From NCBI GenBank assembly GCA_947044365.1, contig OX345636.1, positions 5,972,001 through 6,036,000 on the forward strand: a DNA stretch of 64,000 nt, given 5' to 3'. Under the pieces are notes generated by a model. It was not told the DNA's origin. It saw only the letters and a list, made by a program, of their open reading frames with translations, and ran no database searches. The translations under genes and the position numbers were made by a program. Each line of letters opens with the position of its first letter. Positions within the stretch are counted from its first letter, which is position 1. Below are positions 24,801 through 33,363 of this stretch, piece by piece. The DNA is from Petrosia ficiformis (Eukaryota > Porifera > Demospongiae > Haplosclerida > Petrosiidae).

Positions 24801-25039
24801 TATATAAATGTAGCATAATTTCGTGACTTCTTATATGAAGAAACAACCATGATCAGTAATTAAGTTCATCAGTTGATTAATATTATCTTGTTGAAAAGTG
24901 TCCTTTTTTATTAGGTCACATTATATACATGTGCTATATCTCCCATTCTATTTTATAGGGACTCACAAAGCTTTGCAAAGGCAAAAAATTTACACAGCCA
25001 ATTATCTTGGAAACCAACGGCCCAAGTGCCAAATCGTAA
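4430..25039 (+). CDS. UAP1: UDP-N-acetylhexosamine pyrophosphorylase (UAP1), 10 exons, 5' end missing
   Basis: Forms UDP-GlcNAc (and UDP-GalNAc) from UTP and the sugar-1-phosphate in the cytosol; the product feeds glycosylation and chitin or GPI synthesis. Exons read by protein similarity, all with GT-AG ends and matching phases: 4430-4611, 6065-6221, 6534-6765, 7588-7710, 8375-8440, 17003-17202, 17752-17820, 22782-22967, 23314-23380, 24959-25039 (stop TAA). The nucleotide-binding signature [12 protein letters not shown], followed by [11 protein letters not shown], is split across the first intron. Further family blocks are [61 protein letters not shown] and [12 protein letters not shown]. 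About 454 codons are present against about 505-520 in animal homologues, so roughly 55 N-terminal residues, on one or more exons upstream, are not located. The exon boundary phase at 4430 (third codon base) confirms an upstream exon. The intron at 8441-17002 is swollen by transposon remnants. Confidence 0.93.
4620..4915. repeat. TACATG microsatellite tract in UAP1 intron
   Basis: Runs of (TACATG)n and ACATACATG with interruptions. The unit is self-complementary, so both strands have open frames made of Met, Tyr, Thr, Cys, His and Val that are not genes. Confidence 0.9.
5874..6010 (+). repeat. tRNA-derived SINE with (CTTT)n tail
   Basis: Bases 5874-5946 fold as a tRNA cloverleaf: D arm GCTC/GAGC, anticodon stem with loop CTGGAGT, T arm GTGGG-TTCGAAT-CCCAC and a 3' A. 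The A box (TAGCTCAGTGGGTAGAGC) and B box (GGTTCGAATCC) are intact. The anticodon would be GGA (Ser), but the long variable arm of tRNA-Ser is absent, and the acceptor stem (G-G) and anticodon stem (T-T) carry mismatches. A short unrelated body and a (CTTT)n tail at 5981-6010 follow. This is the layout of a short SINE rather than a working tRNA. Confidence 0.7.
6255..6515. repeat. Polypyrimidine (CTCCTT)n tract in UAP1 intron
   Basis: Almost pure C/T on the plus strand, with two partly repeated halves: CTTCATGTTTCTTCTCACTTCC near 6372 recurs in similar form near 6470. It lies just upstream of the acceptor at 6533 and may form a long polypyrimidine tract for it. Confidence 0.85.
6770..7375. repeat. 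(CTGT)n / CTATCTGTGTATGT minisatellite in UAP1 intron
   Basis: Tetranucleotide TCTG arrays merge into a longer unit of 16-24 bases centred on CTATCTGTGTATGTCTG, repeated about 15-20 times. It begins almost directly after the donor at 6766. Open frames here (Val, Cys, Leu and Ser rich) are artefacts. Confidence 0.93.
7715..8090. repeat. TACATGTA tracts in UAP1 intron
   Basis: Clusters of TACATGTACATGTA, including a local unit of about 25-30 bases (AGTGTACATGACTAC plus TACATG runs) repeated several times at 7830-7940. Confidence 0.85.
8255..8640. repeat. TACATGTA / GTGTAT tracts flanking a UAP1 exon
   Basis: Short tracts of TACATG, TATGTG and CAGTAT surround the exon at 8375-8440. Only that exon has support as coding sequence. 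Confidence 0.7.
8927..11105 (-). pseudogene. Decayed reverse-transcriptase retroelement in UAP1 intron
   Basis: On the minus strand, segments in shifting frames match the conserved order of an invertebrate/plant-type reverse-transcriptase protein. In order: [12 protein letters not shown]...ASPDNDAA (about 11100-11010), [13 protein letters not shown] after an in-frame stop (about 10700), the polymerase core with [23 protein letters not shown] and the catalytic-type MYLDDG (10659-10190), [12 protein letters not shown] (about 9950), [11 protein letters not shown] (about 9450), and a C-terminal block with [20 protein letters not shown] then PLVVESYR (about 9270-8930). The order is right, but there are several frameshifts and stops and the 5' end is lost at a TACATG tract. 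It is a dead, 5'-truncated copy. I read it as a non-LTR-type element; the exact clade is not assigned. Confidence 0.85.
11321..11846. other. No gene seen; possible element end
   Basis: The start, AGTATAAGTCCAAAAAAAGT followed by TTACGTTTC, resembles the sequence at 8628-8660 (AGTATAAGTCAATAAAAAGT then TAACGTTTC). The two sites may be ends of related insertions, flanking the retroelement and preceding the transposase-like relic. The rest is AT-rich with no supported gene. Confidence 0.4.
11847..13428 (-). pseudogene. Decayed transposase-like gene in UAP1 intron
   Basis: Four minus-strand reading segments line up as one protein: 13428-13231 (acidic N-terminus), 13229-about 12610 (Cys motif [13 protein letters not shown], then GCG..R.. 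and [25 protein letters not shown]), 12552-12350 ([26 protein letters not shown]) and 12347-11847 ([27 protein letters not shown]). Frameshifts separate them near 13230, 12600 and 12347. The pattern recalls a widespread, poorly described transposon-borne family of cnidarians, fish and sponges with an RNase H-like core. After NYMYDES the sequence jumps to the C-terminal part ([12 protein letters not shown]...), so the central catalytic stretch seems to be missing. Family recall is from memory and unverified. Confidence 0.65.
13738..13778. repeat. Decanucleotide tandem repeat (ATACATGAAA)n
   Basis: Four nearly identical copies of a 10-base unit follow each other directly. Confidence 0.9.
13779..14640. 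other. No gene seen (UAP1 intron)
   Basis: AT-rich intronic sequence. Small open frames here lack splice-site support, conserved motifs or a matching copy elsewhere. Confidence 0.5.
14650..14968 (+). repeat. M1 MITE, divergent copy with right end
   Basis: The right half follows the M1 consensus: CTGGTCTGTGACTCAAGCACGT, the CACCCAGTTATTGA block, CGTATACACTGCATACTC, then the terminal AGCAATCATAGGGATGGCC. The left half is poorly conserved. Confidence 0.65.
14969..16540. other. No gene seen (UAP1 intron)
   Basis: AT-rich. A short segment at 15585-15655 (ATGGCTGAAAGAGGAAAGTG, and AGGCAAGATTAGCAAATCA) resembles the outer part of the fold-back element at 24183-24540, so an old repeat copy is likely. 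Nothing else recognisable. Confidence 0.45.
16555..16895. repeat. Minisatellite, about 57-60 bp unit, six copies
   Basis: Six tandem copies of a unit containing GCTTGTAACTATAGCTGTGC, ATGTGTGTGTCGTGTGC and TGTGCTGAGTGATGG. It ends about 110 bases before the UAP1 exon at 17003. Minus-strand open frames (His, Thr, Ser and Tyr rich) are artefacts of the repeat. Confidence 0.93.
17460..17600. repeat. TACATGTA tract in UAP1 intron
   Basis: ACAGTGTACAGTGTACATG and long runs of (TACATG)n, self-complementary. Confidence 0.85.
18440..18560 (+). repeat. M1 MITE fragment
   Basis: Matches the middle of M1: CAGCTTTCTTT, GGTCTGTAGAGCTTGAG, CGCACCCATTAATTGA and CTTCCTTAACTAC. Both ends are lost. Confidence 0.6.
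18740..19264. other. No gene seen (UAP1 intron)
   Basis: A somewhat more GC-rich stretch (18950-19150) with no recognisable coding sequence. Confidence 0.4.
19265..19364. repeat. Hairpin element, ~100 bp
   Basis: The left arm from 19265 to 19305 and the right arm from 19323 to 19364 are near-perfect reverse complements, including GTTATACACCTCGG and TCTCTACTAGATTTATCAAA, around a 17-base centre with GTGCCGAAGGCAC. Confidence 0.9.
19857..20140 (+). repeat. M1 MITE, right end missing
   Basis: Starts with the M1 end ATCCCTATGATTGCTTT, continues with GGTGTCTGGCATTCAGTAAT and CATGCCTGAAACACAACAG through to CACCCATTAATCGG and GTGTGACACAAG, then passes into a TATA-rich tract without the right inverted end. 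Confidence 0.8.
20148..20395. repeat. Dispersed repeat with GTGACCTAATTTTCGAAAAG start
   Basis: The opening recurs at 24124 (GACCTAATTTTTGAAAAGGG). The segment AATTTCATTGACTTTCTGTA plus CAAAATGGCAGA recurs near 24590, and a reverse-complement version lies near 17930. Class unknown; only partial copies are visible. Confidence 0.55.
20413..20850 (+). repeat. M1 MITE, near-complete copy
   Basis: Left end ATCCCTATGATTGCTTT is followed shortly by a second start, TATCCCTATCACTGCTTTG; right end AAAGCAATCATAGGGAT. The ends are inverted repeats of about 17 bases. Interior landmarks match the other M1 copies, including CCATTAATTGACCGAGCCCC. No protein is encoded. Confidence 0.88.
21991..22119. repeat. 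Hairpin element, ACCATGGCTTCGAGG ends
   Basis: Near-perfect inverted repeat; arms include ATGGCGAATATAAGAC and its complement, around a centre GGCCCGAGGCGAAGCCGAGG. The ends match those of the hairpin at 29879-30007, so the two belong to one family. Confidence 0.9.
22370..22485. repeat. Weak hairpin, possible degenerate element
   Basis: ATATATGGCATATATCCCTG near 22374 is mirrored by GGGAATATATGCCATATAT near 22462. Between them GGTTGTATAACT...CCCTG is directly repeated. Confidence 0.5.
23405..23455 (-). repeat. M1 MITE terminal fragment
   Basis: GGCCATCCATATGATTGCTT followed by TCCATGGGGTTTAAT is the reverse complement of the M1 right end. Confidence 0.6.
24183..24474. repeat. Fold-back element with tRNA-like insert
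   Basis: Outer arms (left 24183-24233, including GGTAGTCACTGGG; right about 24421-24474, including CCCAGTGACTACC and CACTTTCCTCTTTCAGTCTT) and inner arms (ACAACCAGACAACC / GGTTGTCTGGTTGT, and CAGTACCACT) are inverted. The right side alone holds a tRNA-like stretch (24365-24430) with AGGTCAGTGGTGAGAGCA and GGGTTTGATTCCC, resembling A and B boxes. Confidence 0.65.
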
Positions 25040-25185
25040 TATTAATTATAGCTGTTAAAAAAAACAATTAATGTATTTGAATTTGAATGTACATTAACTT
25101 ATTAAAGCACATACATGTACTCATTTTATTGTAAACACATATTATATATGAATTTTTACATTGTGTTCCATAAACTATCTGTAAT

Positions 25186-25191
25186 AATAAA
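25186..25191 (+). terminator. Candidate poly(A) signal of UAP1
   Basis: An AATAAA hexamer about 150 bases after the UAP1 stop codon at 25037-25039, in a suitable AT-rich context. The cleavage site is not determined. Confidence 0.45.
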
Positions 25192-26230
25192 TAGAGCAAG
25201 TGAATATTACATGCATGACCTAAAGAGGGATCATTGCATGGGGTAGCTTAATTTGAGCTGGCTCTAATCTTTCTGCCACGACTAGCAATTTATAGCCCTA
25301 CCCATTTAATTCTGTTTTTCAAGTCTGTATTTTAACACTGCTCTTGTAATCTTATACTAGTATAGCTAGTAGGAATTGGAGTGTAAGTTGTAATGCACAT
25401 ACACACAAATATAATGTAATCTGAGTATAGTAATTGTAATCAAGTTGTTTCCCAAATCACACTTGTGTGACTGAGTGCATTCATTACAATTGCTTTTAGG
25501 TATTAAATTAAACAAATGGGAAAAACCATACTAAACTGCCCACACTAGTATATCGATACACCCAAAAGGCAATGTTGTGTCACAATATTGAATGAAAATT
25601 TCGATATTTCGATATACAATCGCACATCACTAACTAAGAGTCTAACACACTGCATCCATGATTCCAGAATAATAATTATATTCACATTTACTATATAAGT
25701 GATTAATGAATGGAGATTAACTATTCTCCTTTTCAAGTTTCCTTTGTTAGGCTGAGCCGACACAAGGGCATTAGCTACCTTAAAACCAGAGCCTGCAGAA
25801 ATTTGCATTGTATGTAGCTGCATGATTAACTTCTACTTGTAAGCATTGATCTATAGCCTACAAGGTAAGAAGTAGCTAGCAGCTGTTGAATACTTCTGTG
25901 CATGTGCGTACTAAATTGGTGTGGCATAATGCAATATTTAATGTCCTATATTATAAATGTTCAAAACACTAAATTCACTAAAATTAATAATTATAATGTG
26001 ATGCTATTAATAGGGGATTTACAGCACAAGTTACTGTCTATTAGCTAAGTTCAGACCATCTCCAAATTAAGTCACTGTGATTAGTAACACACCTGTCTTA
26101 ACCCTTAGAAGACTGATGTCACATATATATATGTCACATTTCACCCCTACGTGGGTGTTACTAGCTTTACGAAGCTCTCCAAATGCTTGTAATTGGCGTC
26201 AGGCAGAAACCCATGAAAATGGCTAAAAAA
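25192..26230. other. No gene seen
   Basis: AT-rich intergenic sequence after UAP1 with no recognisable gene. Confidence 0.45.
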
Positions 26231-26645
26231 GTTGATGGTTTTTCGGCCGCCCTTTGGCCTAAATAATGACTACGAGGGGAATTTTAAAGGGGGTGTCCCC
26301 CTGTTAACTGGGGTTCGAAGGGGGCTTAGCCCCCTCGCCACCACGCAAATTGTGGTTTCAGTGACCCCGCCCACGCGCTCTGGTGGGTACCTGAGGCATT
26401 TCCCTTGCTGTAAAACCTGAAATTGTGGGTGTAGCTGGTACCAACATGCAGTGGGGTCATTTTGTTTGCCACAGTTCCAGTCAAATGAGGGAGAGCACTG
26501 TATTTGATTTAATCCTACTAAGCGCTTGGGGACTTTCGAGTCCCGGTAAGCAAGGTGGTAGAAGTAGTACTCCATGTCGGAAAAGGAGCCAAGTTTGGGG
26601 CAGAGAAAGTGAACGGTGGCCAAAATATATGCAATAGATCGATAG
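26231..26645. other. Local GC-rich island, function unknown
   Basis: Distinctly GC-richer than its surroundings, with open frames on both strands that show no motif I recognise. It includes self-similar GGGGGTGTCCCCC and GGGGGCTTAGCCCCC hairpins. More likely a transposon remnant than a gene. Confidence 0.35.
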
Positions 26646-27303
26646 AGTCGCCAGTGTTGGAAAAGGGAAGAAATTTGAAAAACAAGCTCAGTCCTGTAAG
26701 GGTTAAGTGTGATATGTAAATTATAAATGTGAAGTTTCTATAAGTCAAGCCAAAAGTACATGTACATGCATGTACTTACTGGTCAATATATAGTTGTCAG
26801 GAGTGTGGTCCGGTTTTTATTAATATCCAAAGTAGGCACTTTCAGGCAGACCTTAAGCCTAGTTTACATTCACTTGCTTCATCATGCATGTGTGAGAACT
26901 CTTCTGCAATCTGATAGGCTATCACAACAATAAATAGTATAGCTATACATGTACATGATGCATCATGTACGAATTAATTTAACATTAATACTAAGCATGA
27001 AATTTATTATTCATTAGCATAAATTAAATTCTCAATAATTATTAATTAAAACAGCCTGAAAAAAAAATTACAGTATCAACCACACAAAAACTAAAGACAT
27101 GTATTGCATTAATTGCTATCCTCAACTTAATACTGAATTTTTAGTGCACTTTCATGTACTATGCACATTTTATGTTACTCAATTTTGGGTTAGACTACTT
27201 TGGTTCTCAACTTTTATCTTCTCAATTGCAACCACATGCAGAGTCAGCAAAAATAGTATAGAATTAAACAAAGATCAGTAAAGGAATTTAAATTACTTAT
27301 TAC

Positions 27304-30300
27304 TTAGTATATATCCAAAGAATCGTCTGAATCTGAATAGTCATCTGCAGAATCGTTTTGACTCTTTAATTGTTTGAGTCTTCTATCAATAGCATCCTTT
27401 TCCAAATAGAAGTAAAAGTTCCCAAACAATACTTGCTGTTTCACATATTTCATGTATTTTATTGCAAGTTTAGAGTTTCCAATTGCTTTGTAGTACTCAG
27501 AGAGAGCGAAATAGTATGCGGCCTTGTGCCTTGAAGGTTCGGAGTTTTGCAAGGAATCTTTGGACACTGATTTTAAACTTTTTCTTGCATTTTCAATGTC
27601 CGTGTCTTTTAATTCTGGACAATGAATTTCTTTTGGTTTTGCGTGCTCAAGCCATGGAAAAGGATTGTTAAGATGGATCAAGGCTTTGACAACTAGCGTG
27701 TAACTCAAGTTACAAACTGATCTTGAGTCTCTTTTACACTGTTGATGACATGCTGCAGTTTCTAGAAGTAATATAACCTTCTCTTTCATTTCTTCTGACA
27801 GTGTGAACTCTTTCTCAGCTAGATGTATCATTGCTTCCTGATAGAAGACAACACCTGTCTCATTTGATAGTTCAACATTGAAAAGCTGTGATTTTGCTTT
27901 TTGAATGTTATCCCAAGCTTCACTAACATTGCCAGCCCTTCGATGTTGTTGTGATATGTGTGTATATACAATCCCTTGAAGTAAGCATCTGTTTCGACAA
28001 CAAGGCTGTTTAGAAAATTGAAGTGCACTCAAAAAGGCCTCCATGACCTCTGTATGTGACCAATCTCGACGTGACCGAAAGTGTTTTTTAAGGAAGTACG
28101 AAGTGCCAAAGTATACATTTGCAAGTACTTTAAAGTCAGTGGGTATGGTACTTTCGTTGTTTATGTCATTCACTGATTGAAGATTGCCTGAAATGCATAC
28201 TTTATGAAGCCTTTCAGTGAACTTGAGGTATTTTTTTCCTTTCAATGGCGAGGTAGATTTCAAACGAGAGACTTCAGTACCATTTATTGAAGCTGGATAG
28301 TAAGTATATGTCACAATAGAATATGCATCACTTTGCGGAAAAGAGGTAATTATATCTTCACCCTTTTCATTTAATATTGAATGTATTCTAACAGAAACTG
28401 TGTACTCTTTATTTGGTTGGTAGAAGCAAAACTCTACTACTGCTTTACCTTTACTGGAATTCTTTTGTATCTGTATGTTGTAAGACTTTTTTCTGGTGGT
28501 TAACCGACTCGATGATTGCATAATAACAGAGGCAGTCAAATAACAGGTCAGTGGTTTTAGTTCTCGTCCTTTCTCATACAAATCCATGTTTAGTGGTAGC
28601 AGTGTGTTTGATACAGTCACAAAAAGTCTAAATTTTTCATTTTCTGAGAGCTGATTGAAAATAATATTTGCTGTAATATCTTCATTTACAGCAATTATGT
28701 TTAAGGACGATAGTGGCTTTACTGTCATGGAAAAGGCTTGGTAAGTTGAATGGTGTTTAAAATCATGAGATTTTGAAATTTCCCAATTGTGGTTAGTTAA
28801 TTGAAAGATGAGAAACACTAGAGCTGATAAACTTATAATGAAAACCAGCAACAAGATTTGACTATTGTACGTAAGTTGGAGTATGATCCCCAGAACACCA
28901 ATAACTACACTCTGGATGTAATTAGAACCTATTTTTGAAAAAGAAAATATATATGTATTTATATATATTATAATATATATATAATTATATATGTAATCTA
29001 TACAGTATGCTAATAGGTCCTATATACAAAATATAGGACCTGAGTTTGTGTCCGAGGATGTGATATAGCCCGAGCCTGCGAGGGCTATATCACATTCAAG
29101 GACACAAAACGAGGGTCCTATATGCAGTATATAGGACCTATTAGCATACTATATACAATATATTGTATGATGGTGACATCTCCTGCATATTATGCACATG
29201 GAAGGTCTATATAAAATATATAGAACTCACCACATTAAAGGGATGATGTCACCATCATACTATATATTATATATATATATATCATGCATAATATTATATA
29301 GATTATATGTATATGTAATATATATAGTATAGCTTACAGCCACATCAAAGCACCGCCAGGTCGTATATAGGCCATATACGACCTGCGATTACATCATAAT
29401 GATATTCACGAGTCCATAGCTCATATACAATGATATTCACGAGGCATGCAGGTCTGAAACTCATAAATAAACGTATTCATAGCTATGCACATGCGCACAG
29501 CATGCACATCCATGCTGACCAGATTCCAAGAAAACGATGTGGAAAAGAAAATCGCCCATCCTTGTCTTTAAAGAAAAAAAGAAAGAGAACTGAAAGCAAA
29601 CGATTTGCATTTGTAAATCCCGAGGAAGTAGAAGCTGTGGTAAAGTGTAAACAAACATGGCAGCTATGGCACACTCGAGGCAGGTGGCCAGTGTTTGAAG
29701 AGATGTGGCTGTAAGCTAACCAATATATTATATATAGTATGGGTTCGAGGTCTATATGGCTAATATAAGACCCTCGCCCCTCGATATTAGCCCTCGGCAA
29801 GCCTCGGGCTGATATCTCGGGGCTCAGGTCTTATATTAGCCATATAGACCTCGAACCCATACTATATACATTACATATACCATGGCTTCGAGGTGTATAT
29901 GGCGAATATACAACCCTCGCCCCGAGATATTAGCCCGAGGAGAAGCCAAGGGCTGATATCGAGGGGCGAGGGTTGTATATTCGCCATTTACACCGAGAAG
30001 CCATGGTCTATATAATATATTCTATAGCTTGATGGATGGATATGTGTCGACAAGTAACGATTGAGGACTTACGTGTCTGTGACGAGTACTGTAACTTTTT
30101 TCTTCAACTTGTCAATCTCCAAATGTGACTCAAACGAAAACCTAGTTGTTTGGCTGCGCTGTTCTTTCTGTTATTTCCTTTTTTTCAATGAAAGACAGCA
30201 TTTACCGTCTCCTCGCGTTCTCTTCATGACCTTTCAGTATCTGATGTGCGCATGTGCAATATGTGTATGAATATCATTATTGATATACTTTACCTATATA

Positions 30301-33178
30301 GTGAATATCATTATAGCTGTTTAATATACACCTGTGGTTAGGTGTATATCGCGTATATACAACCTGTCGGTACTTTGATGTTTCCCACAACTATAGTATA
30401 TATATATATATATATATATGTATATCAAACTTGTGGTAAAATACTTCAGCATTGGTATTCAGTCGTATTTAAATATTTTTAAAAAGTATTTGTATTTGTA
30501 TTGAAATACACTGAAAATTTATTTCATATAAAAGGTTGAACATAGGCGAATGAACATATTGTATAGTTGGGTGGCCTAGTTTCAGAGCTCGAAGCATGTA
30601 GTGTAGGTTACCTTTCATTAGTTGTTCATGAGTGTGGTCAATTAACTCTTCCCTAATTAATGATAAACTGTGTCACAAGACATGATGTAGCCTACATGGA
30701 AGACTGAGCACTTCTTGTGCACTTTGGAGATGGTGACTCTGCCAACAAATCAAAGAAAGGCCTGCATTTCTTTGAAAAAATTTATGAAAACAAGTGTATA
30801 TAGAGAAAAAAGTATCCCTATGACTGCTTTGTGGTGTCCAGCATTCAGTAATCATGGCTGACTTTATCATGCCTGGAACACAACAGTTATTATTTCGATT
30901 ATCTACTCTCCCTACCTTTTAAGGACCTTCTAGAACTTTAGAAATATATTTCAGGAAGAATAGCTTGCTATTAGTTCCAGCTTTTACATAAACTAGTAAA
31001 GCTACAGCTTTCTTTCTGCTGCTCTGTAGTCTGTACTCTTGAGCGCGCGTTCTATTACGCGCCACGCCCATTAATTGACCGAGCCCCCGGGAATGACGTA
31101 CTTCCTTAACTACGTATACAACGCATACTCGCGTAAGTGACACAAGAAAATATATATATAAACATACATCGAACCCGTGGGAAAGCAATCATAGGGATGG
31201 CCCTACGGGCCATAAAAAGGGGCCATCTCCTGGTTCCATTACTGCCTATGTGGTTGAATAGTAGATACTAGTAGTATTAGTGTTGTGAGTATATTATGTT
31301 GACATGTTGTGTGTCCTGTACTGTTAAGCTGGCATAAATCTGTCAAAATAGCTGAATATATAAAAGCAGCTGATTCTATTCATGTATCCCATAATCCCCA
31401 GTATTGTGTTCACAGGTGTATAATTATTTCAATGCAGTCAAAGTATACCTTGTTTAGTTTCTCAATTAAAATTACAAGAATTGTACTGTATGCATTACAG
31501 TTGTTGAACATGTACTAAATTATGCTTGTTTGTTTAAGTATAATTATAGTAGGAGTCAAACTTTAAAATACAATTACCAATCAACATAAACATCTCAGTT
31601 TATGAAACTGTGATAATCATAAAAGGACATTTCACAGTCTAGTGGTTAAAGGCAATGTCAACACCATACAGCAACAATTTGTTCATGGCCTATGAGGGCC
31701 ATCTCTATGATTGTTTTGCAGGGGCTTTGTATATATATATGTATTATATTTATTTATTTATTTGCTTGTCATTCAATTTTCATTTGTTCAATTGTGTATT
31801 ATACATGTAGTTAAGAGAAGTTACATCATTGACAGGCACTCGGCCAATGTATGGACGTGGCATTAAGTCTTTGCCACATAGCAGTAAACAGTAAGATGCA
31901 ACTGGAGTTGTAACATGTTTACAAATTCGTACACTGTAAAAGATTAGTGATTGTTTCAACCAATTGGTTTGGTTATATCAGTTGCATGTTTTCCATCTGT
32001 GTTATATATGTTACAATGTTGCACTTTCCATTAGGAACATAATAATCATGTTTATAACATGTTCCTAATGAATAGTACATCTGTACTTTCCCATTAGAAG
32101 CATAATAAACATGTCTATTACAGAAAGTATTATGTCCCTAATGAATAGTACATCTGTACTTTCCCATTAGAAACATAATAAACATGGAAAATACAAATTG
32201 CTTTTCCATTAAAAACATGATAATATTGGCTTCCTGTGTTGATTATTAATATAATGAAACTTATGTAACGAATCAATTGGTTTTACAGTGTACAACTTAT
32301 AAGCACTTGGATTTGCTCAAGAACAATGTAGCAGTGAACTCTAGAGAGAGCATACTTCCAAAGTAAAGGTAACTATAGTGTCGTTTTTGTACTGTGACAA
32401 AAGTGCTTAGCTTGAAGATCTCAAGAAACCTGCAGCAGTGCATGGAGACTCATAAACACTGACCACTATAGCATGAAGACAGGAAGGTATGACTTAATAT
32501 TTATTTATAATTATTATTAATATTTATAAAATAACAATTTTAGCAAAACAATCATAGGGAACAGTTTGTTTCATACATTTTTCATTTGTAATGGGCTTAA
32601 ATTAGCAAATTTGGTGAAACATTGTAAATATTTTCAGTATAATTGATCAACCATATCATACCAATTGTTCCATTTGGGCTATATATTCTTTGAGTGAAGT
32701 TAAGTGCTTGTGGGTGCTCAATATCTTTTCTTTCTTTGACAAGACAAATGCTCGATGCTCTGATTAAATCTGCATCCTTCACCGAGGATCGTAGCACTCC
32801 AGGTTCCACTTTTTTTGCTGTAAAAGAGCAATGTTATATCCTTTAATGATTCAGTAGGTAAGTTGTAACTTGTTTACCTGGTTCATTTCTGTTGTATATT
32901 TGCTCCAGATTATATGCAATGGTATGTTCTTGTACAGCACAACTTCTTAAAGCATTAATTAATTGCAAAAATGATGCTTCAGGTTTTGTTCTTAACCATT
33001 CATCATACATCTTTGTTCTCCTCTGGTCAATATCAGAGCACTCCTGATGAATTTCTTTCAGAGATACAGTATCAACTTCAAGTTGAATTCCTAACTGGAA
33101 CCATTTTACTGTCCTCACATGCTCACATAGAAAGGCTAGTTCTGGTCTTTGCTTTAGTGATACTGCTGTTGTAGACAT
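27304..33178 (-). CDS. Death-domain, membrane, helical-repeat protein (three exons)
   Basis: Exons 33178-32878, 32817-32662 and 28928-27304 (stop TAA) join in phase (1+2, then 1+2) with GT-AG ends, giving about 693 aa. Start ATG at 33178, codons MSTTAVSL. Residues about 15-95 resemble a Death domain: VKWFQLGIQLEVDTVSL, IHQECSDIDQRRTKMYDEWL, LLQ-type core and LINALRSCAVQEHTIAYNL. Two hydrophobic stretches follow, at about 158-172 (VVIGVLGIILQL) and 176-196 (LLLVFIISLSALVFLIF), a membrane anchor or hairpin. The C-terminal ~490 residues hold a beta-rich part, then TPR-like helices (GIVYTHISQQHRRAGNVSEAW; EYYKAIGNSKLAIKYMKYVK) and an acidic tail DDYSDSDDSLDIY. Death domains usually recruit partners in innate-immune or death signalling; a role here is inference. 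The large intron is filled by hairpins and an M1 MITE. A broken copy lies at 49813-53338. Confidence 0.75.
29004..29150. repeat. Hairpin element in the Death-domain gene intron (pair member 1)
   Basis: Inverted arms AGTATGCTAATAGGTCCTAT / ATAGGACCTATTAGCATACT, with a second inner pair GATGTGATATAGCCC / GGGCTATATCACATTC. It is present at the equivalent place in the duplicated gene (51471-51610). Confidence 0.9.
29165..29260. repeat. Hairpin element in the Death-domain gene intron (pair member 2)
   Basis: Ends GTATGATGGTGACATC and GATGTCACCATCATAC are perfect reverse complements. It follows the previous hairpin directly and is also preserved in the second copy (about 51626-51721). Confidence 0.88.
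29731..29868. repeat. Hairpin element, GGGTTCGAGG ends
   Basis: Arms TATATAGTATGGGTTCGAGG and complement, continuing TCTATATGGCTAATATAAGA. The loop holds CTCGATATTAGCCC / GGGCTGATATCTCGG. Near-perfect palindrome of about 138 bases. Confidence 0.9.
29879..30007. repeat. Hairpin element, ACCATGGCTTCGAGG ends
   Basis: Same family as 21991-22119: ACCATGGCTTCGAGG, then ATGGCGAATATACAACCCTC, and the reverse complement at the right side. It sits 11 bases from the previous hairpin. Confidence 0.9.
30813..31198 (+). repeat. M1 MITE, complete copy (reference copy)
   Basis: Best-preserved M1: left end TATCCCTATGACTGCTTTG, right end AAAGCAATCATAGGGAT, about 386 bases. Interior landmarks are CAGCATTCAGTAATCATGGC, GAGCGCGCGTTCTATTACGC, CCATTAATTGACCGAGCCCC and TACGTATACAACGCATACTC. 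The left flank CAAGTGTATATAGAGAAAAA is shared with the copies at 20413 and 63295, so the true element may begin slightly further out. It lies in the Death-domain gene intron. Confidence 0.9.
31685..31735 (-). repeat. M1 MITE terminal fragment
   Basis: GGCCATCTCTATGATTGTTT resembles the reverse complement of the M1 right end, with a TATA-rich tail. Confidence 0.5.
32028..32195. repeat. Tandem repeat, about 75 bp unit
   Basis: CTTTCCATTAGGAACATAAT and related copies (CCCATTAGAAGCATAATAAA, CCCATTAGAAACATAATAAA), separated by TGAATAGTACATCTGTACTT, give about 2.5 units. Absent or lost in the second copy of the gene. Confidence 0.75.
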
Positions 33179-33363
33179 TCCTGCGATTGTTGTCTCTCAC
33201 AGTTTCTCATCATTAGTCTGGAGTTTCCCTGGGTAATCCCCTAACGAAAGCCAATGGGTACACAGTTGTTTGTGGCAATATGTGTATTATATTTACCACA
33301 ACCTAATTCGTGCGGGGGGATGAATATTTGAAACGGGCCGAGCTACAATGCCACATCCTGCTT

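Noticed and set aside
29430..29714. 95-codon plus-strand frame with a basic region and SKRFAFVNPEEVEAV
   Set aside because: The composition looks protein-like, but it lies between hairpins in an intron, has no recognisable domain and no second copy in the other block. Possibly a transposon fragment; too weak to annotate as a gene.
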